Assembly (NCBI GenBank): GCA_016098155.1
Contig: JAAAJB010000433.1
Location: forward strand, 1-26,105
Length of the DNA: 26,105 bases
DNA from: Actinomortierella ambigua
Lineage: Eukaryota; Mortierellomycota; Mortierellomycetes; Mortierellales; Mortierellaceae
Direction: 5' to 3'
In this document: in pieces, positions 8,595 to 18,300 of the stretch
Numbering within the stretch: the stretch's first letter is position 1
Layout of the letters: each line of letters begins with the position of its first letter
Notes under the pieces: generated by a model
Databases searched by the model: none
Told to the model about the DNA's origin: nothing
What the model saw: the letters and a program-made list of their open reading frames with translations, nothing else
Translations under genes and position numbers: made by a program

Positions 8595-9038
8595 ATGGTT
8601 CGTCTTGCAATCTCCACCGCTCTTGTAGCTCTTGTCGTGTTGTCTACGGTCACAGCACAGAACTTTTACTACGTCATCAGCCGCATGAAAGGCGACTGGC
8701 TCAAGGGCCACCACAATTGTGATGATGCCCCGATCTTTCTTGGGGGAGAGGACGACGACGATTTTAATATCTGGAGATTCGAAGGTCTCGGAGATCTCCA
8801 CTACATCTACAACCACGGCTCAAAATGCCCCGTCGTCTCTTCAGTCGACGGGCCAGTGAAGACAACCGGAGCTCGCGCTCCCCCATCTTATGTACGCATT
8901 GAGTGGAGTACCTTGGGTTATCGTATCAAGGACTTTAAGAACGAGTTGTACTGGACGCTCGTAGGAAATGAAGTCGTTCTTCGCACTTTTGACTCCTCAG
9001 GCCTGAAGCAGCTCTGGGATCTCGTAAAAGCCAAATAA
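8595..9038 (+). CDS. Array copy 7: divergent secreted I66-like protein with altered C-terminus
   Basis: This copy encodes 147 residues and has the most divergent intact frame of the array. The signal peptide (MVRLAISTALVALVVLSTVTA) and short start QNFYYVISRMKGDW group it with copy 6. APIVVEEKS is replaced by APIFLGGEDDDD. It has two cysteines, C42 and C78, that no other copy has, so a disulfide is conceivable in the secretory pathway. The end reads LKQLWDLVKAK and stops, and the family ending FDDEFAFWE is lost. Just downstream the DNA still carries a mutated version of that ending with an in-frame TAG. It may be a neofunctionalised inhibitor or an early pseudogene. The triplicated promoter speaks mildly for expression. 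Confidence 0.8.
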   Translation: MVRLAISTALVALVVLSTVTAQNFYYVISRMKGDWLKGHHNCDDAPIFLGGEDDDDFNIWRFEGLGDLHYIYNHGSKCPVVSSVDGPVKTTGARAPPSYVRIEWSTLGYRIKDFKNELYWTLVGNEVVLRTFDSSGLKQLWDLVKAK

Positions 9039-9661
9039 GAGTTTGTTTTCTAGGAGTAAATGAGCCCCTTTGCCTTTTCCAAAGTATTCAGGGACTGCCA
9101 CTCAAGTCTCATTCTCATCCCCTACTGTTCGCCCATTGTTGCTCCAGCCCTTTGTTTTGTCCTGTGGTCGTGTCACACACCGGTCGAGGAGACGAGAATA
9201 AAAAACGCGCCATGATCCCTATTTTTCAATCTCAAGATCACACTGTTTTTGTTTCGTTAACATACGAATGACCTTGGATGCCTTCCCATGGCTTCATACT
9301 ATCTGCGTAAATCTCGGCCATCTATGCTACATACGAAGACATTCTTTACCAGGATTGTCTCATCCGTTTACGAAGGGGCACCGTCCTCCTAATTCAGGGG
9401 TGAGAAAGTATCACGTACAAATTGAAGAACGAAGCGGTGAAGTGGTTTAGAGCGTTTAGTAGGGTACAGAGCAACTGGGGTAACCTGGCCATTGATATGC
9501 CTCAACGAGCACGAGGTGTATGAGAATGCATCGAGCGGTAGAGTGTACACTTGTCCTTGTCCTTGTCCTTGTCCTTTTTTTTTTTTTTTGAGTGGCATGT
9601 TCTCACACCTCTTTATTTTTGCGTCGACTCGCAATGCTGTTGGGAGTGGGGAGAAGCAAAG
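9039..9661. other. Spacer between copy 7 and the decayed copy 8
   Basis: No gene is seen. AATAAA is at 9197-9202. The distal block is of the alternative type (CATACTATCTGCG at 9295-9307). Four tandem TTGTCC units at 9551-9574 run into a T tract at about 9576-9590. Confidence 0.65.
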
Positions 9662-9841
9662 TATACAACGAGAACGGTTTTCACTCACCTTTGCACAACC
9701 CTTTGACTCTCTCCGGTATATGAGTACTCTGGCCCTAAAAGACTCTATTGAAAAGAATATTGGTCATCATCTACCCATGTCAGAATACTCACCTTGTCTC
9801 CGCACTGTCGTCCCTTGATTCTCTCGTTGCTGTAGACATCC
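9662..9841 (+). promoter_or_regulatory. Decayed promoter and leader of copy 8
   Basis: The TATA position reads TATACAA (9662-9668). The intron donor, GTGAGT in copies 1, 5 and 7, reads ATGAGT near 9720, so the GT is lost. The acceptor TGTAG at 9831-9835 is retained. Confidence 0.7.
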
Positions 9842-10367
9842 ATAGTTTGTCACTCTTCGCCGCCCTTGTCGCTCTTGTTGTATTGCTCTACGGCCACAGC
9901 ACTGAAGTCTGAGGACGAGGTACGCATCAACAACCGTGGGGCAAGACAACTGGGCCAAAAAACGGCCACAACGGTCCCTCAGTGGTCCCCCGATTAGTTG
10001 TTGAAGAAAAAGTTGGTCGGCGATATAGGGTATCTGGCATATTGTTGAAGAGGGCGAAAGGAGAAAAATTCATCGTCAACAAAGCCACGGGGTTCCCCTG
10101 CTGTCACTCCGCGCAGTGAAGAACCGGTGGCGACATCTAGGGAGAGCTTCATGCTCCCCGCTCGTGTATGCCTTGGGAGTGTTGATATCTCCGCCTATCG
10201 TATCAAGGACATTAGAGCCCGATTGTATTGGACGCGCGTAGAAGAAATATAAAACAAGACAACAAAAAACTCATTATCCACTTCCCCTCTGGACAACTCT
10301 GGCACCAACCAGATTTGGGAGTTTCGGCCCGCCAGAGATGATGAAGAGGTTGCTTTCTTGGGCGTAA
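9842..10367 (+). pseudogene. Array copy 8: decayed I66-like gene
   Basis: The DNA aligns with the other copies over its whole length, from the leader ACATCC to a degraded form of the FAFWE-stop end (TAA 10365-10367). The start codon is ATA. Small insertions and deletions shift the frame several times: an in-frame TGA follows soon after the signal-peptide region, and extra bases follow in the APIVVEEK-equivalent region. Around 10241-10305 the segment for NEVFLRPLD is replaced by unrelated A-rich sequence. Recognisable pieces include YRIKDI, LYWTRV and NQIWEFRP-like codons. With the TATA and donor also mutated, the copy is very probably dead. It marks the right end of the array. Confidence 0.88.
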
Positions 10368-11126
10368 AAGAGTCTCCTTTGTTCTTTTCTACAGTGTCAA
10401 TGGACTGAGATCCTATGTCTTGCCCCCACTCGAGTACAACTTTCGCGTCCACCGTTTATTTATTCTTGTTTCTACCAGCTTTTTATTTCAGTCATGTTAC
10501 ATAAAACATGTGTTTGCCACATAGTGACGACCGTTGTGTTTGTTTTTTTCTTTGTTGACTCGCCATAGAGCAACCATGAATGCATGCCAATGGCTACATG
10601 GTAAATGGGTGAAGGGCCAGAGGAAGAGGGCACTCTCCCCTGATCCTGGGGTGTGTAAGAAACTCTGCATGAGGCGCCTTCGTAGTTGCCTACATAGCAG
10701 GACAGTTTAGCGAGGGTAGGGTGGTTGAAGAGGGGGGAGGGGACGGAGATGGAAAGCTCAAGTGGTAGGTACGCGACCATCGTTTCCAGTTGCCCATTCC
10801 TCCAGTCTTACCACTCTTCTCGCAGCAGCTCAACATGTTGAAGGTTGGAAAAGGGGGGGGGGGGTCAAGCACAGCAGATGTGAAACAAAAACGAGCGCGC
10901 CTACCCTCACATATTGTACACGGTGAGACGGATATATATAGGGGGGGGGCACTATCCATTCGTCTTTGGGAATGTATCTCTGTGGCTCTGTGTATCAGTC
11001 TGTCGCGACTCGCGCGTACACAGATTTGGTGGATAAGCCACAGATTGGATCCATCCCGCAACTTGGTGGCGTTGCAACATTCCTCCTCTCAAGGGTTGTG
11101 GTTCACATACCTGGAGGGATATGTGA

Positions 11127-11204
11127 AGAGGGGCGGGGAGAGAGGGAGAGAGAGAGGGGAGAGAGAGGGAGAGGGAGAGAGAGAGAGAGAAATAGAGAGA
11201 GATG
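11127..11204. repeat. GA-rich simple repeat
   Basis: A nearly uninterrupted purine tract made of GA and GGGA units lies here. It opens artefactual Arg/Glu-rich frames on the + strand and Ser/Leu/Pro-rich frames on the - strand. Confidence 0.9.
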
Positions 11205-11762
11205 AGGGTGTGGGTAGGTGTGTGGGTATGTGTGTGCCGTATTTGTCTGAGACTAGGTAGAAGAGTGGAGTTTTCTGTGCTCTGTTTTGTTCTTGGCTTC
11301 TTGAAGAAGGTCTTGGAGGGGGCATGGATGGCGCGCTCTCAAGGACATTCAGGTATAAGAACATAGCACACAAGATGAAGGTGGTCTATTGTGGTGGTGT
11401 CTCTCCTCCTGTGTCCTCTGTGTTTTGAAAGTACAAGAATTGAAAGACAAAGGGCGAGGTGAACAAGGTGCTGTGCAAATAAATGAAGGCATGGATGGGG
11501 CATGTGAAGGGCGTTTGACCTCAGCCGACATAGCTTCTAGTCAGCATGTCGAGGAGACAAAAAAAAAAAGTCAAGTGCTTTGGGGGGTACGATGTGTGTG
11601 AAGTACTATTGGTCTTGTCCATGTCTTGTCTGCACCCGTGTTCTAAAGATAAGGCGCATGGGGGGTGAGGGGACGGAGCATGCTGCCCGTCGAGTGCAAA
11701 ATGTGGTGTTGTTGTCTTTTGTTGTTTGGTGTGGGTTGTTTGTTCCCAGGGGAGTGTGAATA

Positions 11763-11818
11763 ATGTGTGCGCGTGTGCGCGTGTGCGCGCGTGAGAGAGA
11801 GAGAGAGAGAAAGAGAGC
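11763..11818. repeat. Alternating GT/GC tract followed by (GA)n
   Basis: About 30 bp of strictly alternating purine-pyrimidine (GTGTGCGCGTGTGCGC-type) pass directly into about ten GA units. The first part has Z-DNA-forming character and the second has triplex-forming character. Both properties are known from sequence composition only. Confidence 0.88.
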
Positions 11819-11935
11819 ACCATCTTCTTTGTTCTTCTTTCCACGAGGGCTCTCTTCCTTTGTGTCCATTGTCTCTCCACATACTCTTTTTTTCTTTCTT
11901 TGCTCTCTTTCTTTTTTACTCATACTTCAGCCGTC

Positions 11936-11964
11936 TTTCTCTCTCTCTCTCTCCCCCCCCCCCC
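11936..11964. repeat. (CT)n followed by a C12 run
   Basis: A CT dinucleotide repeat ends in an uninterrupted run of about 12 C, roughly 145 bp before the CRAL-TRIO start codon, inside a pyrimidine-rich leader. Confidence 0.88.
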
Positions 11965-12108
11965 TCTTCCTCTCTCCACTCTTTCCCTTGGTATATATCC
12001 CATCCATTCTCTTTCTTTTCCCATCTTTCATTCTCTTTCCCTCTCTCCTTCCTCCTCCTCTCACTTTCTCATTCATTCAAACCTACACCACCACCACCAC
12101 AACCAATA

Positions 12109-13652
12109 ATGGCAAAGGGCGACATTCCAACTCCTCCAGGCACCGGCACCGTCGGCAAGCTGACGCCTGACCAAAAGGTGCTCCTGCGTGAGATGTGGTC
12201 GCAGATCTTTGATATGGCCGACCACGGCACCGTCAACTTGCCCGCCACCCCCTCCGCAGAGACCGACTCGATTGCCTCGTCGTCCAAGCAGGAGCCCGAG
12301 AAGAAGAAGAAGAGCGGTGGCTGGTTCGGCACCTACAAGGGCAGTGCGTCGCCCGCACCCTCTTCGTCGTCAGCCTCGGACAACAACGATACGGTGCGAG
12401 TGAACCTGGCCGACATTGGACTGTCGGCGGACCAGTTGCGCCCGGCGCTGTGGAACAACATTCTTGGCGACCACCCGGATTCGCTGCTGTTGCGTTTCCT
12501 GCGAGCACGCAAGTGGAACGTCGCCAACGGCCTCAACATGATCCTCAAGGCGTTCAAGTGGCGCCTCGAGGACGATATCGAGGAGGTCAAGGCCAACTCG
12601 GAGGATGCCCTCAACGAAAAGTACCGCGGATTCCGCCTCCAGATGGAGATGGGCAAGTCCTTTGTCCATGGTCAGGATAACGATGGCCGCCCTGTTGTGT
12701 AAGTGATTGGACGGACTGATCGAGTGATTTGAATCATTGATGGAGTAGTACTAACCCGTTGGTTGGTCCTTGTTCACGTGCGCACACGAGGAAAGATTGT
12801 ACAATGTCGTACAGAGCAACAGCCGCTTCCCAGCTGGGACGAGGTGAAAAAAGTGTTTTTTTACTAATAATGGCTTTTGTATTTTTTTTTTCTTTTTGTT
12901 GGGGGATTGCTGTTGTTTTTGCTTGTAGCTACATTAATGTCCGCCTGCACAAGCCCGCAGATCAGGATGCCAAGGCGCTGGAAAAGTTTACAATCTACGT
13001 CATGGAGACTGGTCGCTTGATGATTACCCCACCCGTCGAGACGGCCTGCCTGGTCTTTGACATGACAGGCTTCTCCCTGGCTAACATGGACTATAACTTT
13101 GTAAAGTTTTTGGTGCAGTGCTTCGAGGCCTACTACCCCGAATCGCTGGGCGTGCTGCTGATCCACAAGGCTCCCTTCGTCTTCTGGGGCGTGTGGAAGA
13201 TCATCGAGCCCTGGCTCGACCCGGTCGTCGCCTCCAAGATCAAGTTTACACGCTCCGACAGCGAGCTGACCCAGTATATCCCCGCCAACCATCTGCCGGA
13301 CAAGTACGACGGAGGCAAGGACAAGTATCAGTACGAGTATATCCCTGTCGCCGCCGGCGAGAATGACCGCATGAAGGACACCGAGACAAAAGAGCGGCTT
13401 GTGGACGAGTGGAAGGCCCTCATGTGGAAGTTTGAGGCCCTGACTCGCGAATGGTGCGACCTCAGCAAGCCTACCAACAAGAGCACACGGACGGAGAGCG
13501 AGGTGGAGGCCGAGCGTGACCAGGCGGCCAAGGACCTGCGTGCAGCCTATTTCCGACTGGACCCTTATATCCGTGCGCGCACACTCTACCATCGCTCGGA
13601 GCACCCTGTACTCCAGGGCGATGGTTCTTCCATTTGGACGTACAAGAATTAG
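12109..13652 (+). CDS. CRAL-TRIO (Sec14-like) lipid-transfer protein, Csr1-type
   Basis: Two exons, 12109-12698 and 12929-13652, encode 437 residues. The intron (12699-12928, GTAAGT...TGTAG) splits a Val codon and joins GRPVV to YINVRLHKP, a junction conserved in this family. Residues 1-105 are low-complexity and hydrophilic (KKKKSGGWFG, Ser/Ala/Pro). A CRAL-TRIO N-terminal helical region (SLLLRFLRARKWNV) follows, then the lipid-binding lobe with METGRLMITPPVETA, FDMTGFSLANMDY, YPESLGVLLIHKAP and WLDPVVASKIKF, and a helical C-terminus. These segments match the fungal Csr1/Sfh2 group of phosphatidylinositol-transfer proteins, which move lipids between membranes and affect phosphoinositide supply. 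The length fits that group. Subfamily assignment is by recall. The ATG context (AATAATGG) after a pyrimidine-rich leader supports the start. Confidence 0.92.
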
Positions 13653-14141
13653 AGTGCCATTTCCATGATAGATTAGACGGACCTTTTTTTAAAAGAAGTA
13701 TTTTACATCATCCAAACCATGCCTTTCTTCGTATTTCTCAGCAGTCACAAAGCGATTTTCATGCGCGACTCCATTCTAAAGCCCTGTCATTCCTGCTTGG
13801 CATCCATCGTCTCCTGGTCGGTCGAATTGTTCTGCGGTGTAGCCCCAACCAAGCAACTTTTGAGCCTTTCAGGACTCATCCTACCACCCAGTTGGTCGCC
13901 AGGCGCAGTACGGGACAGAGCGAAAAGCGGCGGCTTTACCTTTAGGAAAATCCTGGGGAAAACCTTCTGACGGACTGTATCAGGCAAGTGAGCTACAACA
14001 ACAGCAACAACGACAACAACAACGGCAACAATTGGATATAGATGAGAAGGCTGCCATGAAGCGTTTCCATCACTAAACTTCCTCTGGTCGCTCCATCATT
14101 AGACTTTTGGCCTAGACCTCGATTGTCGTTCTTCTTCTACA
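13653..14141. other. Intergenic region between the CRAL-TRIO gene and zinc-finger gene 1
   Basis: This is presumably the 3' UTR of the upstream gene and the promoter of the downstream gene. No canonical AATAAA is seen close to the stop. A CAA/CAG/CGA-type triplet repeat lies at 13993-14032. Frames of 66-83 codons exist on both strands around 13719-13987, but I recognise none and do not call them. Confidence 0.55.
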
Positions 14142-15310
14142 ATGAATGGGGACTCTAGCAAGCGTCAGCCAGACTCTAGACTTGAGGAAAGCTTGGCTTC
14201 CCCTCCGGTACCTGTGACCAAGGTATGAATACTCGCAGCCCGCCCTGCACAGGATCCAAAAAAAAAGGGTGGAATAGGCATTTTCGAAGCTGCAAAAAGG
14301 TGTCGTTGAAGTTTAAGGACGCGGAGCATATTCATTGGCGGGGCGGGGGGAGGGGGGTTTACTGTTTTGCTCATGCGCTCATAAATCCATCACCCTTTGT
14401 CTCTTCGGCCCTCTTCCTCTTAGAAACGGCGACGGGCTCCACAGATCCGCACAGACAAACAACCCAACAGGACCCATGGAGCACAGTCGGAACCTTCTGG
14501 ACCAATTGTCGACACGGCAGCAACACTCACCAACATCACCACAACAGCCATGGCGACCACGGCACCGCGCGAGGGCGGGGATTCCTTTGTGGTCTTCATA
14601 TGTCCAGAAGTGATGTGTGACGCCATGTTTGATTCTGCTCAGGAGCTGGCGGCCCATGTGGAGAAGGAGGCACACGGTTCTTGTCCGATAGATCCTTTGC
14701 GGGGCGTTGTCAAAAATGTATGGAAATCAGTTTTATCTTCGAGTGTTTTATTGAGCTGTTTCTACTTGCCGCCGTTGCTGTTGCTCTTCCTGCTACTGTG
14801 GTGGTGGTGGTTGTTGTTGTCGTGGTAGTTTATGTTATGAAAATCTTCGGAAACGAGATTGAAAACGAGATTTGAGTCGACCAAAACTTGACTGGCTCCA
14901 TGTGTCTGTCACTTTTCTCTCACTCACTCACTCTGATTTTCATCTTCTCCTTCTCGTCTGCCGCCCTTTTTTTTTTTTTTTTTTTTTGAATAGTCTACAC
15001 CGGATATCTGCGCGATTTGCTCCGAAGACAAAGAGTTGTCAGATCTATCGACGGTGAGCCGAGAGCTATATCACCAACAGCACTCACCAGAGTTTCGGCT
15101 GCGCATTGGGAATTTTGCTCTGTTGGTCATGCTGCGACGTAGAGGCGCGTTCTCCTGCACCAACTCCTTTTGTGGCAAGGCCTTTGTCGCCCCGACCATA
15201 CTGTCTCAACATCTGGAGAGTGGTATCTATGGATGCGGCGCGCTCGAGGACTTGGTGGTACGGATCGCTTTGCACCGTCGCCAAAGGGCTATGGCGATGG
15301 CTCAAAAACG

Positions 15311-15341
<31 letters not shown>

Positions 15342-18300
15342 TTTCAGGATACCACCGCCTTGGCTAGTAGTAGTGGCAGCAGTGGCAGCAACAGCAAGGG
15401 CGCAAAGCCGCTAGAATCTCTTCTGAATGACAATAGCACCTGTCTGACAAGAGGCACATCCCCGACAGCCACCATAGGGAGGGAGGTTGCTCGAGCTGCG
15501 GCGCTACCGCAAACCACATCGTCGTCCGGCGTTGAAGTGTCCACGGTGGCACTTGGCCAGCGTTCAGGGCGCCGCGCCAGCACCTCGGTCTTTTGTACCA
15601 TGGATGGATGTGATCGGCAGTTTGGGTCGGCATGGAGTCTTGCCGTCCACTTGCTGTCGGACGAAAAACATGGCCGGGGGGCAGCATCTGGGGATCAAGC
15701 AGTCGAGGCGATCGATGTTCGACGGCGGTGGGAACGACAACCAATGACCCGTGCTGCCGGGAAGGAAAGGAAGAAGGACATCGCGGCTCTTTCGAGGAGC
15801 AGCAGCAGCAGCAATGCATTGCTGGAGAGGCGGTCATTGTCGAGCGAACTGCTGCCAATTTTGGATTCAGAAAAGAGTCCTCGTGAGAATACCCTTTTTG
15901 ACACAGGAGACGAAGAAGAGAGAGAGGAAGCTCCGAGACGCACCAGGACGATGAGCCTCTCTTTTGTCTGTCCCGTGGAAGGATGCAATCTTCGGTATGC
16001 CACGAAGCTTGGACTGGATTATCATTTGCGGTATGAGGCGCATAAGAATCGACACTTGGACCAATTGCGACAGGCAGCAGACGACGAAAGGCGGCTGGCG
16101 GAGGGTGTCCGATCACATCAAGGCGGCGGCAGAGTATGGTTGGAGCAACAAAGTCGATGGCCACAGAGCGGAGATGACGGTCAGTCCATGCACGGTTTGG
16201 AAACCCAACAGAGTAGCAGGAAAGAAGACGCTGCCATTGTTTCCTCTGTAGCACACGACGTCGAGGATGAGGCGACTGAGCTTGGCCTTGTCGATGAGAC
16301 CACGGCGTCAGTCGTAGATAGCGAGGCTACGGAGTCGGTCGCTGGCAGTGACACTACAGAATCTGTCGCATTGGGCGAGCCTGCAGATACGGCTGCTGAC
16401 AGTGACGCGACAGAGTCTGTCACGATGGGCGAGCCTGTAGATGCGGCCGCTGACAGCGACGCTACAGAGTCTGTCACGATGAGCGAGCCTGCCGATACGG
16501 CCTCCGACAGTGGCGCTACAGAATCAGTCGCCGAAGCTACAGAGTCGGTCGCTGACAGTGGGGCAACCGAGTCGATCGTTGGCGGTGGAGGCACGCCATC
16601 GAGTATGGACGGTAGGCTCATAAAGCCGGCCAACAGGAGCAAGGTCGTAGCGCCGCGCAATACGGATACGGCCACAGCGTCGAGTAGTGACGATGAATCC
16701 ACCAAACGGAGTAGTCACCATACAGCCACCGACCAAAGTAGTAGCGATGTCATCACAGCGTTGGGCGTTGAGCCCAGAGCCGTGCGGTCGAGCGCTGTCA
16801 GGCGGGCAGAAGAGCTGAGCAGCATTGGAACATCAGAGTCAGAGGAGCGTCGTGTTACCAGATCGCGGAGGAGAGATATGCAGCTTCTCATTCGGCGGGA
16901 CTCGATAGACGGTCTTTTTCATTGCCCTATCGACCATTGCTCTCAACATTTCCTGTCGTCATCCAGCCTGACTCGTCACCTGCGAGCCGATATGCACGAT
17001 GAGGCTCCAGCAGTGACAGAACCCATTGTTGGCCTTGGAATCTCAGAGGTACATTTTCGTCCGCTATGTCTTGTATATATCATCCACAAAAACAGCGATT
17101 ATGAAAAGTGGATTATGCTAACGCACAAAAGACCCCATCACCTTTCTCATGTTGGACTCTCTCTCTCTCTCTCTCTCTTATTTGGCGGTTCGGCGGGGGT
17201 GGTGGGATTAATTCGATCTAGGTCCCGCCACTCGACACAGAAGACACAGAAGCGCCTCAGGAACTTGAGACAGTGTCGATCATTAGCAGCAACCGGGACT
17301 GTGTTGTGGTCAAGATTCCAGGGGTCGGAAGGCGCACGATTTTTCGGCGCAGGGGAACCAGTTTGATCCGCTCAGCGACGTCCTCTCAACCAGGCGGATC
17401 ATACCAATCTCGCCAGGCGATAACCTATTGGTTTGACTGCCCATTCGAAAGGTGTGGCCGAAGCTTTCGTACGCCAGGAGGTTTGGTATACCACTTGTCC
17501 GCTTCCAAACGACAGGTGCCGGCCCACTCGTTGCCAGGCAAAGACGAGAATGTTTTGCAGGTATTGTTTTCAAGGAAGATCAAGATGGAGAGGGGGGCTA
17601 ATCTTCCATCCCTTCCATTACGCGCGCGCTGATGGCTTGTGCGTGAAATATGAATACTGTGGAAATCCTTTCCTTTTGTACTGTCTTTTTAGCGCATATG
17701 AGGCGTGTGGTGTGATACTAGCATTGGTGTCGCATTACATGAGCCCCCATACTGACCATGAGCCCGCTCTTTCATCTTACGCTTCAAAACTTGGCCTCTG
17801 CTAGACGTCTACTACAAGCAACCTACCGCAGGAGGCGACACAGGAGGAGGAAGTAGATGCCGAGATACAGGAGGAGGCTACACAGGAGGAGGAGGAGGCA
17901 CGGGGTGTAGAGTCGGAGGACGTGGATATAGAGGAGTTGACAGAGGAAGAGGTGACAGAGAACGAGGCGCCTCAGGATGAGGAGATGCAAGAAGAGGAGG
18001 AGCAAAATGGAGAGTTGCCGGAGGAGGATGCACAGGAGGAGGAAGTTCAAGAGGATACGATCCGAGAGGAAGGTCTAGATGAAGGAGTCACGACAAGGCC
18101 ACTCGTCATGCAAATCGCATTACGACGCCAAGGCTGGTATACAATTCGCCTTGAGAACGGGCAAATATGCCTTGCAGGACGATATAAGCTCGATCACAAT
18201 GGCAAGCCGGCGTTACAGCCTCACACGACTCTTGACCTTGCGCCAGGGGAGTACTTTGAATGCCCATTCGAAGGTTGTCCACGCCAGTATCATACGATGC

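Larger units (their letters stand above)
1..10367 (+). repeat. Tandem array of paralogous secreted-protein genes, ~1.24-kb unit
   Basis: Start-to-start distances of successive copies are 1244, 1238, 1242, 1248, 1255, 1564 and 1247 bp. The long interval before copy 7 is explained by an extra 340 bp of promoter duplication. Each unit repeats the same order: a distal conserved block, a TATA region, a 5'-UTR intron, an intronless CDS and a 3' end that usually carries AATAAA. Non-coding parts are conserved along with the coding part, so whole units were duplicated, as by unequal crossing-over. The array continues past the left edge of the window and ends at the decayed copy near 10367. Confidence 0.93.
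10368..12108. other. 1.7-kb region without convincing gene; promoter and 5' leader of the CRAL-TRIO gene
   Basis: Open frames here are short or made of simple repeats, and I support none as a gene. Notable content is a 12-G run at 10853-10864, ATATATATA followed by a 9-G run at 10932-10949, a GA tract, an alternating GT/GC plus GA tract, and a long pyrimidine-rich stretch from about 11815 to 12090. The last of these is probably promoter/5'-UTR of the next gene, as CT-rich leaders are common upstream of well-expressed fungal genes. Confidence 0.6.

Noticed and set aside
10790..11260. 156-codon + strand frame
   Set aside because: It crosses G runs and the GA tract, its end is Arg/Glu repeat, and no domain-like segment is visible.
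11767..12108. Upstream extension of the CRAL-TRIO frame before ATG 12109
   Set aside because: It consists of Ser/Leu/Pro/Phe from the CT-rich leader. MAKGD at 12109 has a good start context.
12759..12928. N-terminal part of the second CRAL-TRIO frame as a separate start
   Set aside because: It lies inside the intron. Joining 12698 to 12929 restores the family motif GRPVVYINVRLHKP.
13719..13987. Small frames on both strands (83 and 66 codons)
   Set aside because: The translations look moderately protein-like but overlap each other and match no family I can name. There is insufficient support to call a gene or a fragment.
15364..16254. 296-codon minus-strand frame opposite zinc-finger gene 1
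   Set aside because: The + strand carries several zinc fingers over the same stretch. The minus product is Cys/Pro/Arg-rich shadow sequence.
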